Assembly: GCF_039522605.1 (NCBI RefSeq)
Contig: NZ_BAAADS010000025.1
Span: 1-64,000 of the forward strand
Length of the DNA: 64,000 bases
Direction of reading: 5' to 3'
Source: Lentibacillus siamensis
GTDB taxonomy: Bacteria; Bacillota; Bacilli; Bacillales; Amphibacillaceae
Shown: piece by piece, positions 23,168 to 31,840 of the stretch
Layout of the letters: every line of letters begins with the position of its first letter
How positions within the stretch are numbered: the first letter of the stretch is position 1
The notes under the pieces: model-generated
Databases searched by the model: none
What the model was told of the DNA's origin: nothing
The model's input: only the letters and a program-made list of their open reading frames with translations
Translations under genes and position numbers: made by a program

Positions 23168-23196
23168 GGGACTGATTATCCGGCGGGAATCGGTCC
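23168..23196 (+). terminator. Possible terminator after the HAAS gene
   Basis: GGACTGATT and AATCGGTCC stem (one G-T pair), followed by TGTTTG. Weak tail. Confidence 0.45.
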
Positions 23197-23274
23197 TGTT
23201 TGAGTAGAGGTTTTTTGCATATCTACATAGAATTACTTTGTATATAGAATGACATGGTAAGGAGTGGCTGTTAG

Positions 23275-24756
23275 ATGGATACCGTAGTTAAAAAAAATGA
23301 ATGGCTGATTATGCTTAGTTGTCTTGGGCTTGGCATACTTGCAGAAATCAGCTTTTTTCATGCCCGGATAGGTGTTTCGTATTTGGTTTTTCTCACAGGG
23401 TTCTATCTGGTGGTGTTTGTGCGGTTTAGACAAGGGTTCAATCACCGGAGGATCGGCCTCTTAATAATGGGGTGTATCTGGCTTCTGGCAGCGAGTTATT
23501 TATTGTATGACAATGCGCTTTTTTACCTGCTGAATATTGTGGTTATCCCATTTCTTGTGCTGTTTCACGTGTTCTTGATTACAAGTCCCGGCAATCTGAA
23601 ATGGGGTAAACCCATATTTCTGGTACGAATAGCAGCCAAAATTGGGCAGGGCATTGCCTATAGTACCCGATTTTGCAACAGATTATTTAATCAGCTGTTT
23701 CGAAATATGAGTAAATCCACATCACAAACAGTGAAGCGGGTGCTTCTCGGCGTTCTTCTTGGACTCCCTCTTCTTGGCTTGATAACCATGTTGTTAATGT
23801 CCGCGGATGCTGTCTTTCAGGAGGTAGTGCTTGGCCTGCCACAGTATTTGTTTGAATTAAACTTAGAAGTGGTTTTCCGGATAGTGGCTGTATTGGTATT
23901 AACATTTTTATTTTTTGGCTTTTTACAAGTACTGCGGGTTAACCAACGGATGCCCGCTCAGAAAAAAATAGATGAGGTGAAAGAAACCATCAGCTGGAAC
24001 GGGGTTACTGCAGTGACAATTCTGGTACTGCTTAATGCGGTTTACGCCCTTTTTACCGTCATCCAATTTACCTACTTTTTCGGTGATGGGCTCCAGGAGG
24101 GTTTTACTTATGCGGAATATGCAAGACGCGGGTTTTTTGAACTGGTAATCGTCACATTAATCAACTGGACGATTTTGATTTGCTGTCTGAAGCTTGTGCG
24201 TGAACAGGGAGCAAGATTAAAGCTGGTGCTTAAACTGATGTATTCGCTGTTGATTATCGTCAGCGGAGTGATGCTGGTGTCCGCATATCAGCGATTAAGT
24301 ATGTATGAGGCTGCATATGGATTTACCATGGACCGGATTTTAGCACATGCATTCATGATTTTCCTGATTGTGGTTTTTACTTATACATTTATTCGTGTTT
24401 GGATTGAGCGACTGGCACTTTTGCATTTTTATCTGATTGCGGGTTTAGTGTTCTATTCAGTACTGAATGTTATGCATATTGAACAGCTAATCGTAGATGA
24501 GAATCTGGATCGTTACGAAAAGACCGGTAAGATTGATATTCATTATCTTAATTCGCTTTCATACACAGGTGTTGAGGGATTAATAGAATTGTACAAAATG
24601 AATCCGGATTATCCGGAGCTTGAACGGGTGTTGTATTTCCGCCAGCAGACGATGAGGAATAATCCACTGGATGACTGGCAATCGTTTAATTTTACAAAGC
24701 AGGAAGTGCGTGAGCGGTTAATCAGTCTGGAACTGGATAAATATGAAGGAGGATGA
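23275..24756 (+). CDS. DUF4173-type multi-pass membrane protein
   Basis: 493 residues with about 11-12 membrane segments, ending in a soluble part (YLNSLSYTGVEGLIELYKMN) typical of DUF4173 (formerly grouped with DUF4153). Function unknown; it is often linked to PadR/HAAS genes and cell envelope operons. ATG after AAGGAG. It ends 6 bases before the cis-prenyltransferase, so the two are likely co-transcribed. Confidence 0.75.
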   Translation: MDTVVKKNEWLIMLSCLGLGILAEISFFHARIGVSYLVFLTGFYLVVFVRFRQGFNHRRIGLLIMGCIWLLAASYLLYDNALFYLLNIVVIPFLVLFHVFLITSPGNLKWGKPIFLVRIAAKIGQGIAYSTRFCNRLFNQLFRNMSKSTSQTVKRVLLGVLLGLPLLGLITMLLMSADAVFQEVVLGLPQYLFELNLEVVFRIVAVLVLTFLFFGFLQVLRVNQRMPAQKKIDEVKETISWNGVTAVTILVLLNAVYALFTVIQFTYFFGDGLQEGFTYAEYARRGFFELVIVTLINWTILICCLKLVREQGARLKLVLKLMYSLLIIVSGVMLVSAYQRLSMYEAAYGFTMDRILAHAFMIFLIVVFTYTFIRVWIERLALLHFYLIAGLVFYSVLNVMHIEQLIVDENLDRYEKTGKIDIHYLNSLSYTGVEGLIELYKMNPDYPELERVLYFRQQTMRNNPLDDWQSFNFTKQEVRERLISLELDKYEGG

Positions 24757-24762
24757 GGTCGA

Positions 24763-25461
24763 ATGTATCAAAGCAGTCCTGACCATGTGGCAATCATAAT
24801 GGATGGAAATGGCAGATGGGGTAAAAAAAGACGTCTGAGCCGAAGTGAAGGCCATTATGCAGGATCAAAGCGTATGGAAGAGATTATTGATGCTGGTATT
24901 GTATGTGGTGTTAAGGTCCTGACACTGTATGCCTTTTCCTCGGAAAACTGGTCCAGACCGTCTGATGAGGTTAATTATCTGATGGATTTGCCAGTAAGAT
25001 TTTTTAATAAAAAACTCCCTGAATTTATGAAGAGAAATATTCAAATCAGGATCTCCGGAAACACATCTCCACTTCCTGATAAAACCCGGAAGGTGCTGGC
25101 AAAAGCGGTTTCCCGTACAGAAAATAACACCGGCATTATCGTCAATTTTGCTTTTAATTATGGTGGCAGGGGTGATATTGTGCATGCCGCTAAGAATCTG
25201 ATTGAGGAAGTTCGAAATGGGAAAATCAGCAAGAATGATATAACCGAAGAAAAAATACAGCAATATTTGTACACAGGGAACCTGCCATCACCCAACATAA
25301 TCATCCGAACAGGCGGGGAGAAGCGGATAAGCAATTTCCTGCTCTGGCAGTCTGCTGAATCGGATCTGTATTTCTCAGATGCATATTTTCCCGATTTCAC
25401 AGGGGAAATGTTTGCCGAAGCAATTGGTCAGCAGCAGGTGAACAGTTATTTGAGCGGGTGA
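24763..25461 (+). CDS. Isoprenyl (cis-prenyl) transferase, UppS paralogue
   Basis: 232 residues of the Z-type prenyltransferase family. Motifs: HVAIIMDGNGRWGKK with the catalytic Asp, the conserved SSENWSRP, and RTGGEKRISNFLLWQSA with the pyrophosphate-binding arginines. Housekeeping uppS normally sits beside frr and cdsA; this copy lies in a PadR/DUF4173 operon, so it is probably a second, specialised enzyme, perhaps making a different chain length. The chain-length claim is inference. Confidence 0.88.
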   Translation: MYQSSPDHVAIIMDGNGRWGKKRRLSRSEGHYAGSKRMEEIIDAGIVCGVKVLTLYAFSSENWSRPSDEVNYLMDLPVRFFNKKLPEFMKRNIQIRISGNTSPLPDKTRKVLAKAVSRTENNTGIIVNFAFNYGGRGDIVHAAKNLIEEVRNGKISKNDITEEKIQQYLYTGNLPSPNIIIRTGGEKRISNFLLWQSAESDLYFSDAYFPDFTGEMFAEAIGQQQVNSYLSG

Positions 25462-25622
25462 GTAAATACAGTAAGTATCGGGAAGTGAGTGGGTATGACA
25501 GCCAAAACAATTTGAAGGGGATTTCACATTCCAGTAGTTCGCCGGCTAATCCGCGAACAACGCTAGTCGGAATCACAGGGTTGATTGTGACATTCATTGT
25601 TTACTTGCCATATTTTATATAA
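25458..25622 (+). CDS. 54-residue single-pass protein coupled to the prenyltransferase
   Basis: A GTG start overlaps the stop of the prenyltransferase (GTGA). The frame encodes a polar, Ser/Asn-rich N-terminus (SKYSKYREVSGYDSQNN) and one C-terminal membrane segment (LVGITGLIVTFIVYLPYFI). Tail-anchored layout. No family recognised. The overlap and clean membrane segment argue for a real gene; GAGCGG is only a weak binding site. Confidence 0.5.
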   Translation: MSKYSKYREVSGYDSQNNLKGISHSSSSPANPRTTLVGITGLIVTFIVYLPYFI

Positions 25623-25661
25623 ATGCGTATGAAATTATTTACAACCTGTTCAAGTAAAAAA

Positions 25662-26054
25662 TCAGGAATGATCGTTGTTAAAACTTTTAACTGGGTGTGG
25701 TTTAACCGGCCCCATACCCCGGGGAATTTCCTTTATCTCATTCGTTTTTGACTCCAGGGCGTAAACAATATGTTCGACAGCAATAGTCGGATCTATTTTC
25801 GTGCCGCATGTATACACGTCGATACTGGCATATCCATGTTCCGGGAAACTGTGGATGGTTAAATGGGATTCTGAAATAATGACAACACCACTAACGCCAT
25901 GTGGTGCAAATTGATGAAATAGAACATTACGTACCGTGGCACCTGCTTTTATTGCCGCATCTACAAATATGCGCTCCAATAAATTAATATCATTTAATAT
26001 ATCTATGTTACAATCCCATAGTTCCGCTATTACTTGTCTCCCCATTATTTCCAT
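25662..26054 (-). CDS. speH: S-adenosylmethionine decarboxylase proenzyme SpeH
   Basis: Provides decarboxylated AdoMet, the aminopropyl donor for spermidine. The 130-residue class 1B proenzyme cleaves itself at the serine in SESHLTIHSFPEHGYAS (S63), leaving a pyruvoyl cofactor. The N-terminus MEIMGRQVIAELW matches B. subtilis SpeH, so the ATG at 26054 is right. It is divergent from an operon that ends in a spermidine-synthase-like gene, and the two probably supply one pathway. Confidence 0.93.
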   Translation of the reverse strand: MEIMGRQVIAELWDCNIDILNDINLLERIFVDAAIKAGATVRNVLFHQFAPHGVSGVVIISESHLTIHSFPEHGYASIDVYTCGTKIDPTIAVEHIVYALESKTNEIKEIPRGMGPVKPHPVKSFNNDHS

Positions 26055-26213
26055 TTAAGACATTCCCTTTGGCATATTTTTTTCCATTTCGTCAATATCG
26101 TATATAAAGGAGTATAAATCGTTTTTTTGCTATTTGCAATTGCTGGTTGATCACTTGCTTTTGTAAAAAAATGGTGTGCACATTTTTCCGGATAAAAAAA
26201 TGTAATTTTATCG

Positions 26214-26239
26214 TGAAACCTTTATAATGGAAATACGTA
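26214..26239 (+). promoter_or_regulatory. Sigma-W type ECF promoter
   Basis: TGAAAC (26214-26219), 16-base spacer, CGTA (26236-26239): an exact match to the B. subtilis sigma-W consensus. It lies 41 bases before the GTG of the DUF4178 gene and so should drive the DUF4178-pspA operon in envelope stress. Confidence 0.8.
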
Positions 26240-26280
26240 CTATAAGTGAGGTAAATTATTTTAAGCAATGAGGTGACACG

Positions 26281-26793
26281 GTGGGTCTGTTTTCTAAAAT
26301 CTTTTCCAAGAATAAAAAAAGTGAGCCGCCGCCTGAGGAAAGAACGGTGCTATCGATACAGATCGGGGACATTTTAACCTATGATCTGGTTGATTATGAA
26401 GTGGTGGGGAAGATCACATATCGGGATGGAAATTATGAATGGTACGGGTATCAGTTGTTGGAAGGACACGATACAATTTGGTTATCCGCAGAAATGGATG
26501 ATGAACTGGAACTAGGCATTTACAAGAAAATTCAGTTACCATTGTCCAAAACCTTTCCCAAAGAACTCACGTATGAAAATAACACCTATTATTTGGAAGA
26601 ATCGGGTACGGCAAGGGTTGTTGGAGAAGGAAGAAGCTCTAATTTAAACGGAACAGAAATGAGGTACGCTGATTATACGGACACAGATGCTGCGTATAAT
26701 ATTAGTTTGGAAGAATGGGGGACTGAAATTGAAGCAAGCCTTGGATATCCAGTGGAACCATATGAGATTAAAATTATGGCAGGGTCAATATAA
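26281..26793 (+). CDS. DUF4178 domain protein
   Basis: 170-residue soluble beta-rich protein; GTG start after GAGGTG. The central strands (LTYDLVDYEVVGKITYRDG, WYGYQLLEG, WLSAEMDDELEL) resemble DUF4178, a domain found in operons with PspA, DUF350 and spermidine-synthase-like proteins. Function unknown. First gene after the sigma-W promoter. Confidence 0.75.
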   Translation: MGLFSKIFSKNKKSEPPPEERTVLSIQIGDILTYDLVDYEVVGKITYRDGNYEWYGYQLLEGHDTIWLSAEMDDELELGIYKKIQLPLSKTFPKELTYENNTYYLEESGTARVVGEGRSSNLNGTEMRYADYTDTDAAYNISLEEWGTEIEASLGYPVEPYEIKIMAGSI

Positions 26794-26869
26794 CAGGCAT
26801 TGATCAACCGTACTGTTTGTGAGTAATAAAGTTATAATAGATGTCAACTAAATTTTAGGAGGAATATAC

Positions 26870-27541
26870 GTGTTTAAATTTTTTAAACGAATGTCAACGG
26901 TAGTAAGTTCAGAGTTAAATGCCATGCTGGATAAAGCGGAAGATCCGGTAAAAATGCTTGACCAATTCATGCGTGATATGGCTAAGGATATTCGCGAGGT
27001 GGAAACTGCTGTTGCAAAACAAATTGCGAATGAAAAAAAGCTGAAACGCAAGCTGGATGACGCTAATGCCATGGTGGAAAAAAGACAGAAGCAAGCTGAA
27101 CAGGCTATTGAAGCAGGAAATGAAGATTTAGCGCGCCGTGCATTACAGGATAAAAATGATCATGAATCAACCGTAACCACGCTACAGGAGTCTTGGGAAC
27201 GAGCTAAAACTGATTCTGAATCACTGCGGACCAAATTGGATGAAATGAAAAAAGAATATCAGGAAATGGAGCTTAAAAAGGATTCCTTAAAAGCTCGTGC
27301 TGAATCCGCGAAAACACGTACAAAAATTAATCGTACGATGTCATCTATTGGTAATGATGAATCGAAACAAGGCTTTGAACGGATGGAAGAGAAAGTAATG
27401 CAGTTTGAAGCAGAAGCGGAAACGAGTGAAGACTTATCTAAAGAAAGCCGCACATTAGATGATGAGTTTGAAGAATTAAATAAGAAGAACGATGTTGATG
27501 ATGAGTTGGCAGCGTTAAAGGAAAAAATGGGTAAAAAGTAG
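26870..27541 (+). CDS. pspA: PspA/IM30 family membrane-stress protein
   Basis: 223 residues, almost entirely coiled coil, beginning FKFFKRMSTVVSSELNAMLD with DPVKMLDQFMRDMAKDIREV: the standard PspA N-terminal amphipathic helix and helix 1. PspA is an ESCRT-III-like protein that coats and stabilises damaged membranes. In B. subtilis it is sigma-W dependent, which agrees with the promoter upstream. GTG start after AGGAGG. Confidence 0.92.
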   Translation: MFKFFKRMSTVVSSELNAMLDKAEDPVKMLDQFMRDMAKDIREVETAVAKQIANEKKLKRKLDDANAMVEKRQKQAEQAIEAGNEDLARRALQDKNDHESTVTTLQESWERAKTDSESLRTKLDEMKKEYQEMELKKDSLKARAESAKTRTKINRTMSSIGNDESKQGFERMEEKVMQFEAEAETSEDLSKESRTLDDEFEELNKKNDVDDELAALKEKMGKK

Positions 27542-27552
27542 ATGGGCAGAAA

Positions 27553-27589
27553 AAGGAGCAGCATTGATTGTGGAGTAGGGCTGCTCCTT
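27553..27589 (+). terminator. Strong hairpin between pspA and DUF4247 gene
   Basis: AAGGAGCAGC and GCTGCTCCTT form a perfect 10-base stem without a T run. It is probably a partial terminator or an mRNA stability element giving pspA higher expression than downstream genes. Confidence 0.55.
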
Positions 27590-27610
27590 GTGTCAGAGGG
27601 GGATTGATTT

Positions 27611-28219
27611 GTGAAGAAATGGATGTTGCTGACAGTGATATTGTCCTTTCTATTTTTATTAGCTTCATGTTCTTTTAGGGGAATGCAAGGAGAATCTTTT
27701 ACAGCGGAAAACATTCCGGATGAGCCTCCAAAAGATGAAATTATAACCGCTATTAAACAGTCTGCAAACGATGAAATGGACGATATTATCGAGTCTAATT
27801 TTCCTGAAATGCTTACAGTAGAGGGAGACGGCAATAATGCGGAAGTCTTTGCCACAAAACAATTTAATCTTACGGAGCTTAGTTCTGTCCTTTCTGAAAC
27901 AATTGAACCAGAGGAAATAAGTGACGTAAAGGACGACCAGCAAATTTTAATTTATCCGGACGATTTCATTACATTGCGGGAAAGTGAAGAGGATCAGGAT
28001 GTACTGCTGATTGAAGTTGCAAGTGATGAGTTTGTGAGACGAAATTATTCACCGAATTTTTTAAGTACGTATTTTGCTATGAGTTTATTGGGTAATATGT
28101 TAGATGTAAATGATTGGGGCAGCCGGCGTCAAGGGAACTACAAGGGGATGGGGAGTTTAAATGTACCCCACCGTGGAAACACAACTTTTAGAGGGGGCGG
28201 CCCTGGAGTAGGTAAATAA
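27611..28219 (+). CDS. DUF4247 lipoprotein
   Basis: 202 residues. Signal peptide with lipobox LLASC (lipid-modified Cys20), so anchored outside the membrane. The C-terminal tail is rich in Gly, Asn and Arg (after about residue 165). DUF4247 proteins occur next to PspA and DUF350 genes; function unknown. GTG start after GGGGGATT. 15 bases before the DUF350 gene. Confidence 0.78.
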   Translation: MKKWMLLTVILSFLFLLASCSFRGMQGESFTAENIPDEPPKDEIITAIKQSANDEMDDIIESNFPEMLTVEGDGNNAEVFATKQFNLTELSSVLSETIEPEEISDVKDDQQILIYPDDFITLRESEEDQDVLLIEVASDEFVRRNYSPNFLSTYFAMSLLGNMLDVNDWGSRRQGNYKGMGSLNVPHRGNTTFRGGGPGVGK

Positions 28220-28234
28220 AGGGGAGGTGAAAAT

Positions 28235-28630
28235 ATGGGGCCATATGTGGCTACTATTGTTTATTTTTTTATTTCGGTAATCATTGTGTTAATCGGTTTA
28301 TTTATTTTTGAGAATATGACCCGGAAATATAAAGATATGGAAGAAGTTAAAAATGGCAATACCGCAGTTGCGTTATCAGTTGTTGGAAAGATAATCGGAA
28401 TTTGTATTATCTTATCCTTTGCGATCTACAATAGTAATGTTATTTATGAAACAATCATTTGGGGTGCCTTTGGTGTTGTTTTACAAATGATTGCTTATTG
28501 GCTGTTTGATATGTTTACTAGGAATTTTTCTGTGGAAGAGCAGCTACATAAAAATAATGTTGCGGTTGGCATTATGTCATTGGGAGTATCAATCGGGCTT
28601 GCATTCGTTATCGGTGCATCAATTACGTAA
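28235..28630 (+). CDS. DUF350 membrane protein
   Basis: 131 residues with four membrane segments arranged as two repeats, each with a polar loop: MTRKYKDMEEVKNGNTAVAL and MFTRNFSVEEQLHKNNVAVGI. The paired NxAVA/NNVAVG motifs are the DUF350 signature. Function unknown; linked in many bacteria to polyamine or ATP-grasp genes and PspA. Confidence 0.85.
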   Translation: MGPYVATIVYFFISVIIVLIGLFIFENMTRKYKDMEEVKNGNTAVALSVVGKIIGICIILSFAIYNSNVIYETIIWGAFGVVLQMIAYWLFDMFTRNFSVEEQLHKNNVAVGIMSLGVSIGLAFVIGASIT

Positions 28631-28642
28631 AAAATTGATTTG

Positions 28643-28663
28643 CGGTCAGGCTTTTGCCCTGGC
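28643..28663 (+). terminator. Hairpin between DUF350 and aminopropyltransferase genes
   Basis: GGTCAGG and CCTGGCC stem with a short loop and TTTG tail. Possibly attenuates read-through. Confidence 0.4.
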
Positions 28664-28705
28664 CGTTTGTCATGTTTCAGTGAGGTTTTGTGGAGTGGAT
28701 GGAAA

Positions 28706-30256
28706 TTGAATGAAACAGCAATAAGACAAAGCAAAATTATTTATTGGTCATCTGGAATTGTATCGATTTGCGGTATAATTTTTGAGGTGTTATTTGGAGC
28801 ATTGGGGTCGTACATATTAGGGGATGGTGTTAAGCAATATACACTAACGATTTCTCTTTTCTTGACTGGTATGGGAATTGGAGCTAGTTTAAGCGAAAAG
28901 TTCATGAAAAATTTAATCATAACATTTGTGTGGATTGAGTTTGGCGTGGCAATAATCGGCGGGTTTTCCAGTTTTACCATGTTTGGGATTACGGCTTTTG
29001 CACCAGCTGGAACCGATGCATTATATATATATATCATCACATTAACTATTGGTGCATTAACAGGGGTTGAACTGCCGATTCTTATCCGTAAAGCGAATGA
29101 AATTGGTGTTACTATAAATAAAAGTACAGCCAGAGTATTGTTTTCAGATTATGCTGGTGGGCTGATTGGCGGTTTACTGTTCGTCTTTCTATTCCGTCCT
29201 TATTTTGGCATGGTAAAAACTGCATTTTTGGTTGGGTGTATTAATTTAACGGTAGCATTAATTGTTTTGTGGCTATTTCGTAATGAAATTCGTCACTTTG
29301 CAGTACATGCGGTTATTGGTGCAGGTATCGGGGTTTTACTATTAATCGGATTATTTTTTGGCGAAGCAATGGCATTCAGTTTTGAACAGAAGCTTTATCA
29401 AGATCCGATTATTCATATGGAACAAAGCAAATACCAAAAAATTATCTTAACCAAAGATGGCAAGGATGTAAGACTTTATTTAGATGGATCATTGCAATTT
29501 AGTACAATCGATGAGCATCGTTATCATGAAGTGCTTGTCCACCCACCCATGGCCTATGCTGAAAATCCTGAAAATATCCTGATCCTTGGTGGTGGCGATG
29601 GCATTGCAGCCAGGGAGGTCCTCAAGTATGACGAAGTGGAACAAATTACACTTGTGGATTTAGATCCAGCAATTATTGAATTAGCCAATTCCAATCAACT
29701 TTTACTGGAGACAAATGAAGGCTCATTAAAACGTGATAAAGTACATGTTAAAAATAAAGATGCTTTTCAGTTTTTGGAAAATACAAATGAGTGGTATGAT
29801 GTCATAATTGTTGACTTACCCGACCCAAATAATGAGAGCCTGAACAAACTTTATACAAGGGAATTCTATTCACTAGTACGGAATCATTTAAAGCCTGGTG
29901 GAGCCGCAATGATCCAAGCGACGAGTCCCGTTTTTGCCACAAAGGTTTACTGGACCATTTCAAAAACGGTTGCATCTACTGGATTAAGTATTGAAAATCT
30001 TCATGTGGGCGTTCCGAGTTTCGGTAATTGGGGATTCGTTATGGCAAGTCGCGATCCGATTGATCTTAGTAAAACTGAAATATCTGTTCCAACAAAATTT
30101 TTAACGGACGATATATTTCCTGCCTTAACCACTTTCGGCAAGGACGAGGATAAGAAAATAGTAGGAAAAAATGGCGAATTGACAGAATTAAAACCGAATA
30201 CGTTGATAAATCCGCATTTGATTCGAATTTATGAGAGCGCCTGGGAGAACTATTAA
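28706..30256 (+). CDS. Membrane-anchored spermidine-synthase-like aminopropyltransferase
   Basis: About 516 residues in two parts: six or seven membrane segments (residues about 10-220), then a spermidine-synthase fold with YHEVLVHPPMAYAENPENIL, ILGGGDGIAAREVLKYD, TLVDLDPAI and IIVDLPDPNNESLNKLYT. The GGGDG nucleotide loop and the DLPDP acidic motif are intact, consistent with binding decarboxylated AdoMet. Probably transfers aminopropyl groups at the membrane; the acceptor is unknown. TTG at 28706 (GGAG 10 bases upstream) fits the conserved start; the longer frame from 28640 runs through a hairpin. Confidence 0.85.
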   Translation: MNETAIRQSKIIYWSSGIVSICGIIFEVLFGALGSYILGDGVKQYTLTISLFLTGMGIGASLSEKFMKNLIITFVWIEFGVAIIGGFSSFTMFGITAFAPAGTDALYIYIITLTIGALTGVELPILIRKANEIGVTINKSTARVLFSDYAGGLIGGLLFVFLFRPYFGMVKTAFLVGCINLTVALIVLWLFRNEIRHFAVHAVIGAGIGVLLLIGLFFGEAMAFSFEQKLYQDPIIHMEQSKYQKIILTKDGKDVRLYLDGSLQFSTIDEHRYHEVLVHPPMAYAENPENILILGGGDGIAAREVLKYDEVEQITLVDLDPAIIELANSNQLLLETNEGSLKRDKVHVKNKDAFQFLENTNEWYDVIIVDLPDPNNESLNKLYTREFYSLVRNHLKPGGAAMIQATSPVFATKVYWTISKTVASTGLSIENLHVGVPSFGNWGFVMASRDPIDLSKTEISVPTKFLTDDIFPALTTFGKDEDKKIVGKNGELTELKPNTLINPHLIRIYESAWENY

Positions 30257-30342
30257 CATATGCGAACCATTTGGCTTTTATTTGCTTTACAAAAAGATAA
30301 GTATCGGAAATCGTAGAAATATAAAAACTGAAAAAGTATTAC

Positions 30343-30378
30343 AAAACGAATGGGTGTCATGCCAGAATAAGAAAGGTG
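30343..30378 (+). repeat. Array-type repeat outside the main array
   Basis: ACGAATGGGTGTCATGCCAG, AATAAG, then AAAGGTGGG, the binding site of the next gene. An isolated copy 8 kb beyond the array, again directly before a small membrane protein gene. Confidence 0.6.
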
Positions 30379-30385
30379 GGTATGG

Positions 30386-30589
30386 ATGTTATTAAGTAAG
30401 TTTAACAGAAAAGGTAAAATCTGTGCATTCATAGGAATATGGACTGCTGCTTTCGGAATTGCTTTTAATAGATCGATAGGGATTTCAGACATCCCTGATT
30501 TGTTAGCATCGTTTTCCATCCCGCTGATTGTTATTGGTATATTACTATTGATCTTGTCTAATTTCTTCAAAAGGAATCGTGCGGAATAA
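30386..30589 (+). CDS. Small two-helix membrane protein
   Basis: 67 residues: basic N-terminus (SKFNRKGK), two membrane segments (about 13-28 and 42-60), basic end (FFKRNRAE). AAAGGTGGG upstream comes from the repeat. No family recognised; the same repeat-plus-small-gene arrangement as in the main array. Confidence 0.6.
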   Translation: MLLSKFNRKGKICAFIGIWTAAFGIAFNRSIGISDIPDLLASFSIPLIVIGILLLILSNFFKRNRAE

Positions 30590-30672
30590 TCTGAAGCAAT
30601 CAATGAAAGCTGTAATCAACTAACAACATGGCTCAGAGATATAATGGAGGAGTCAGATACCAGTTAGTGGAG

Positions 30673-30700
30673 AAAAAACAGGGTAACTCCCTGTTTTTTT
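30673..30700 (+). terminator. Terminator before bpsA
   Basis: AAAAACAGGG and CCTGTTTTT stem with a 6-base loop and a T run. Confidence 0.85.
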
Positions 30701-30751
30701 ATGTATGTTTTTAGGATTCATGTTGCAAACTGTATAGAAAAAGGTGACGTT

Positions 30752-31840
30752 ATGACATATATTTCTTCAGTTGGAAAAGGCATTCCAGAGCATGACATGA
30801 GTCAACAGGATGTAAAAATGCTTGTTCAGGATATATTCTCGATTTCTGGAAGGGAGGCAAGCCGGTTTCTGCCGGTATTTGATCATGCAAAAATTGAGCA
30901 CAGGCAGCTTGTGACAGATGCGGATTGGTTCAAAATCGATCATTCATTTAAAGAAAAAAATGATTTGTACCAACAATATGCCCGTGCATACTCGTTGCAA
31001 GCCATTGATGATTGTCTTGCCAATTCATCTTTTTTGAACAACACTATACCGTATGAAGCAATAGATTTGATTATTTTTGTGTCGAGTACCGGACTCTCTA
31101 CACCTTCAATCGATACCTTCTTAATGAATGAACGGCCATTCCGGGAGGATGTTTCCCGCATGCCGTTATGGGGACTTGGCTGTGCTGGCGGAGCAATCGG
31201 ACTTTCGCGTGCATTCGACTGGTTAACAGCGCATCCGGATAAAAATGCCATTCTCGTTTGCTGTGAGCTGTGCAGTCTGACCTTTCAGAAAGCGGACCGG
31301 CAAAAAAGTAATCTCATTGGAACAGCGCTCTTCGGTGACGGTGTTAGTGCAGTATTGTTAATGGGGAGAGATTCACCATACCTTTCCTTTAATCAAAACC
31401 ATAAACCGTTCATACACCGAACAAGTTCCGCAACAATGAAAAACAGTAATGATGTCATGGGGTGGGATGTGACCAATAACGGCCTGGAAGTAATTTTTTC
31501 AAAAAGTATCCCCTCACTTGTAAAATCCTTTTGGAGCAAACATATCAGCACGTTTTTACAAGATAGCCGGCTGACAAAAGAGGAGATACATTCGCTTGTC
31601 GCACACCCGGGAGGTATGAAAGTGCTTAAGGCAATGGAGGACGTGCTGCATGTATCTGAGGAAAAATTCAAGCATTCCTATCATGTGCTGCGTGATCATG
31701 GAAATATGTCATCCGCAACCGTATTGTATGTACTGGAAAGATGGATGAAGGAAAGCATGCCAAAAAATGAATTAAGTATTGTTTCGGCTTTGGGACCGGG
31801 ATTCAGTTCCGAAATGCTGTTAATGGAGTGGGATGGATAA
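30752..31840 (+). CDS. bpsA: Type III polyketide synthase (BpsA-like)
   Basis: 362 residues of the chalcone/stilbene synthase family. Catalytic Cys144 in GLGCAGGAIG, His in LVAHPGGMK and Asn in RDHGNMSSA form the triad. B. subtilis BpsA makes alkylpyrones and alkylresorcinol-type products from fatty acyl-CoA and malonyl-CoA. The next gene encodes the matching methyltransferase with an overlapping start, as in B. subtilis bpsA-bpsB. ATG at 30752 follows AAAGGTGACG. Confidence 0.9.
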   Translation: MTYISSVGKGIPEHDMSQQDVKMLVQDIFSISGREASRFLPVFDHAKIEHRQLVTDADWFKIDHSFKEKNDLYQQYARAYSLQAIDDCLANSSFLNNTIPYEAIDLIIFVSSTGLSTPSIDTFLMNERPFREDVSRMPLWGLGCAGGAIGLSRAFDWLTAHPDKNAILVCCELCSLTFQKADRQKSNLIGTALFGDGVSAVLLMGRDSPYLSFNQNHKPFIHRTSSATMKNSNDVMGWDVTNNGLEVIFSKSIPSLVKSFWSKHISTFLQDSRLTKEEIHSLVAHPGGMKVLKAMEDVLHVSEEKFKHSYHVLRDHGNMSSATVLYVLERWMKESMPKNELSIVSALGPGFSSEMLLMEWDG

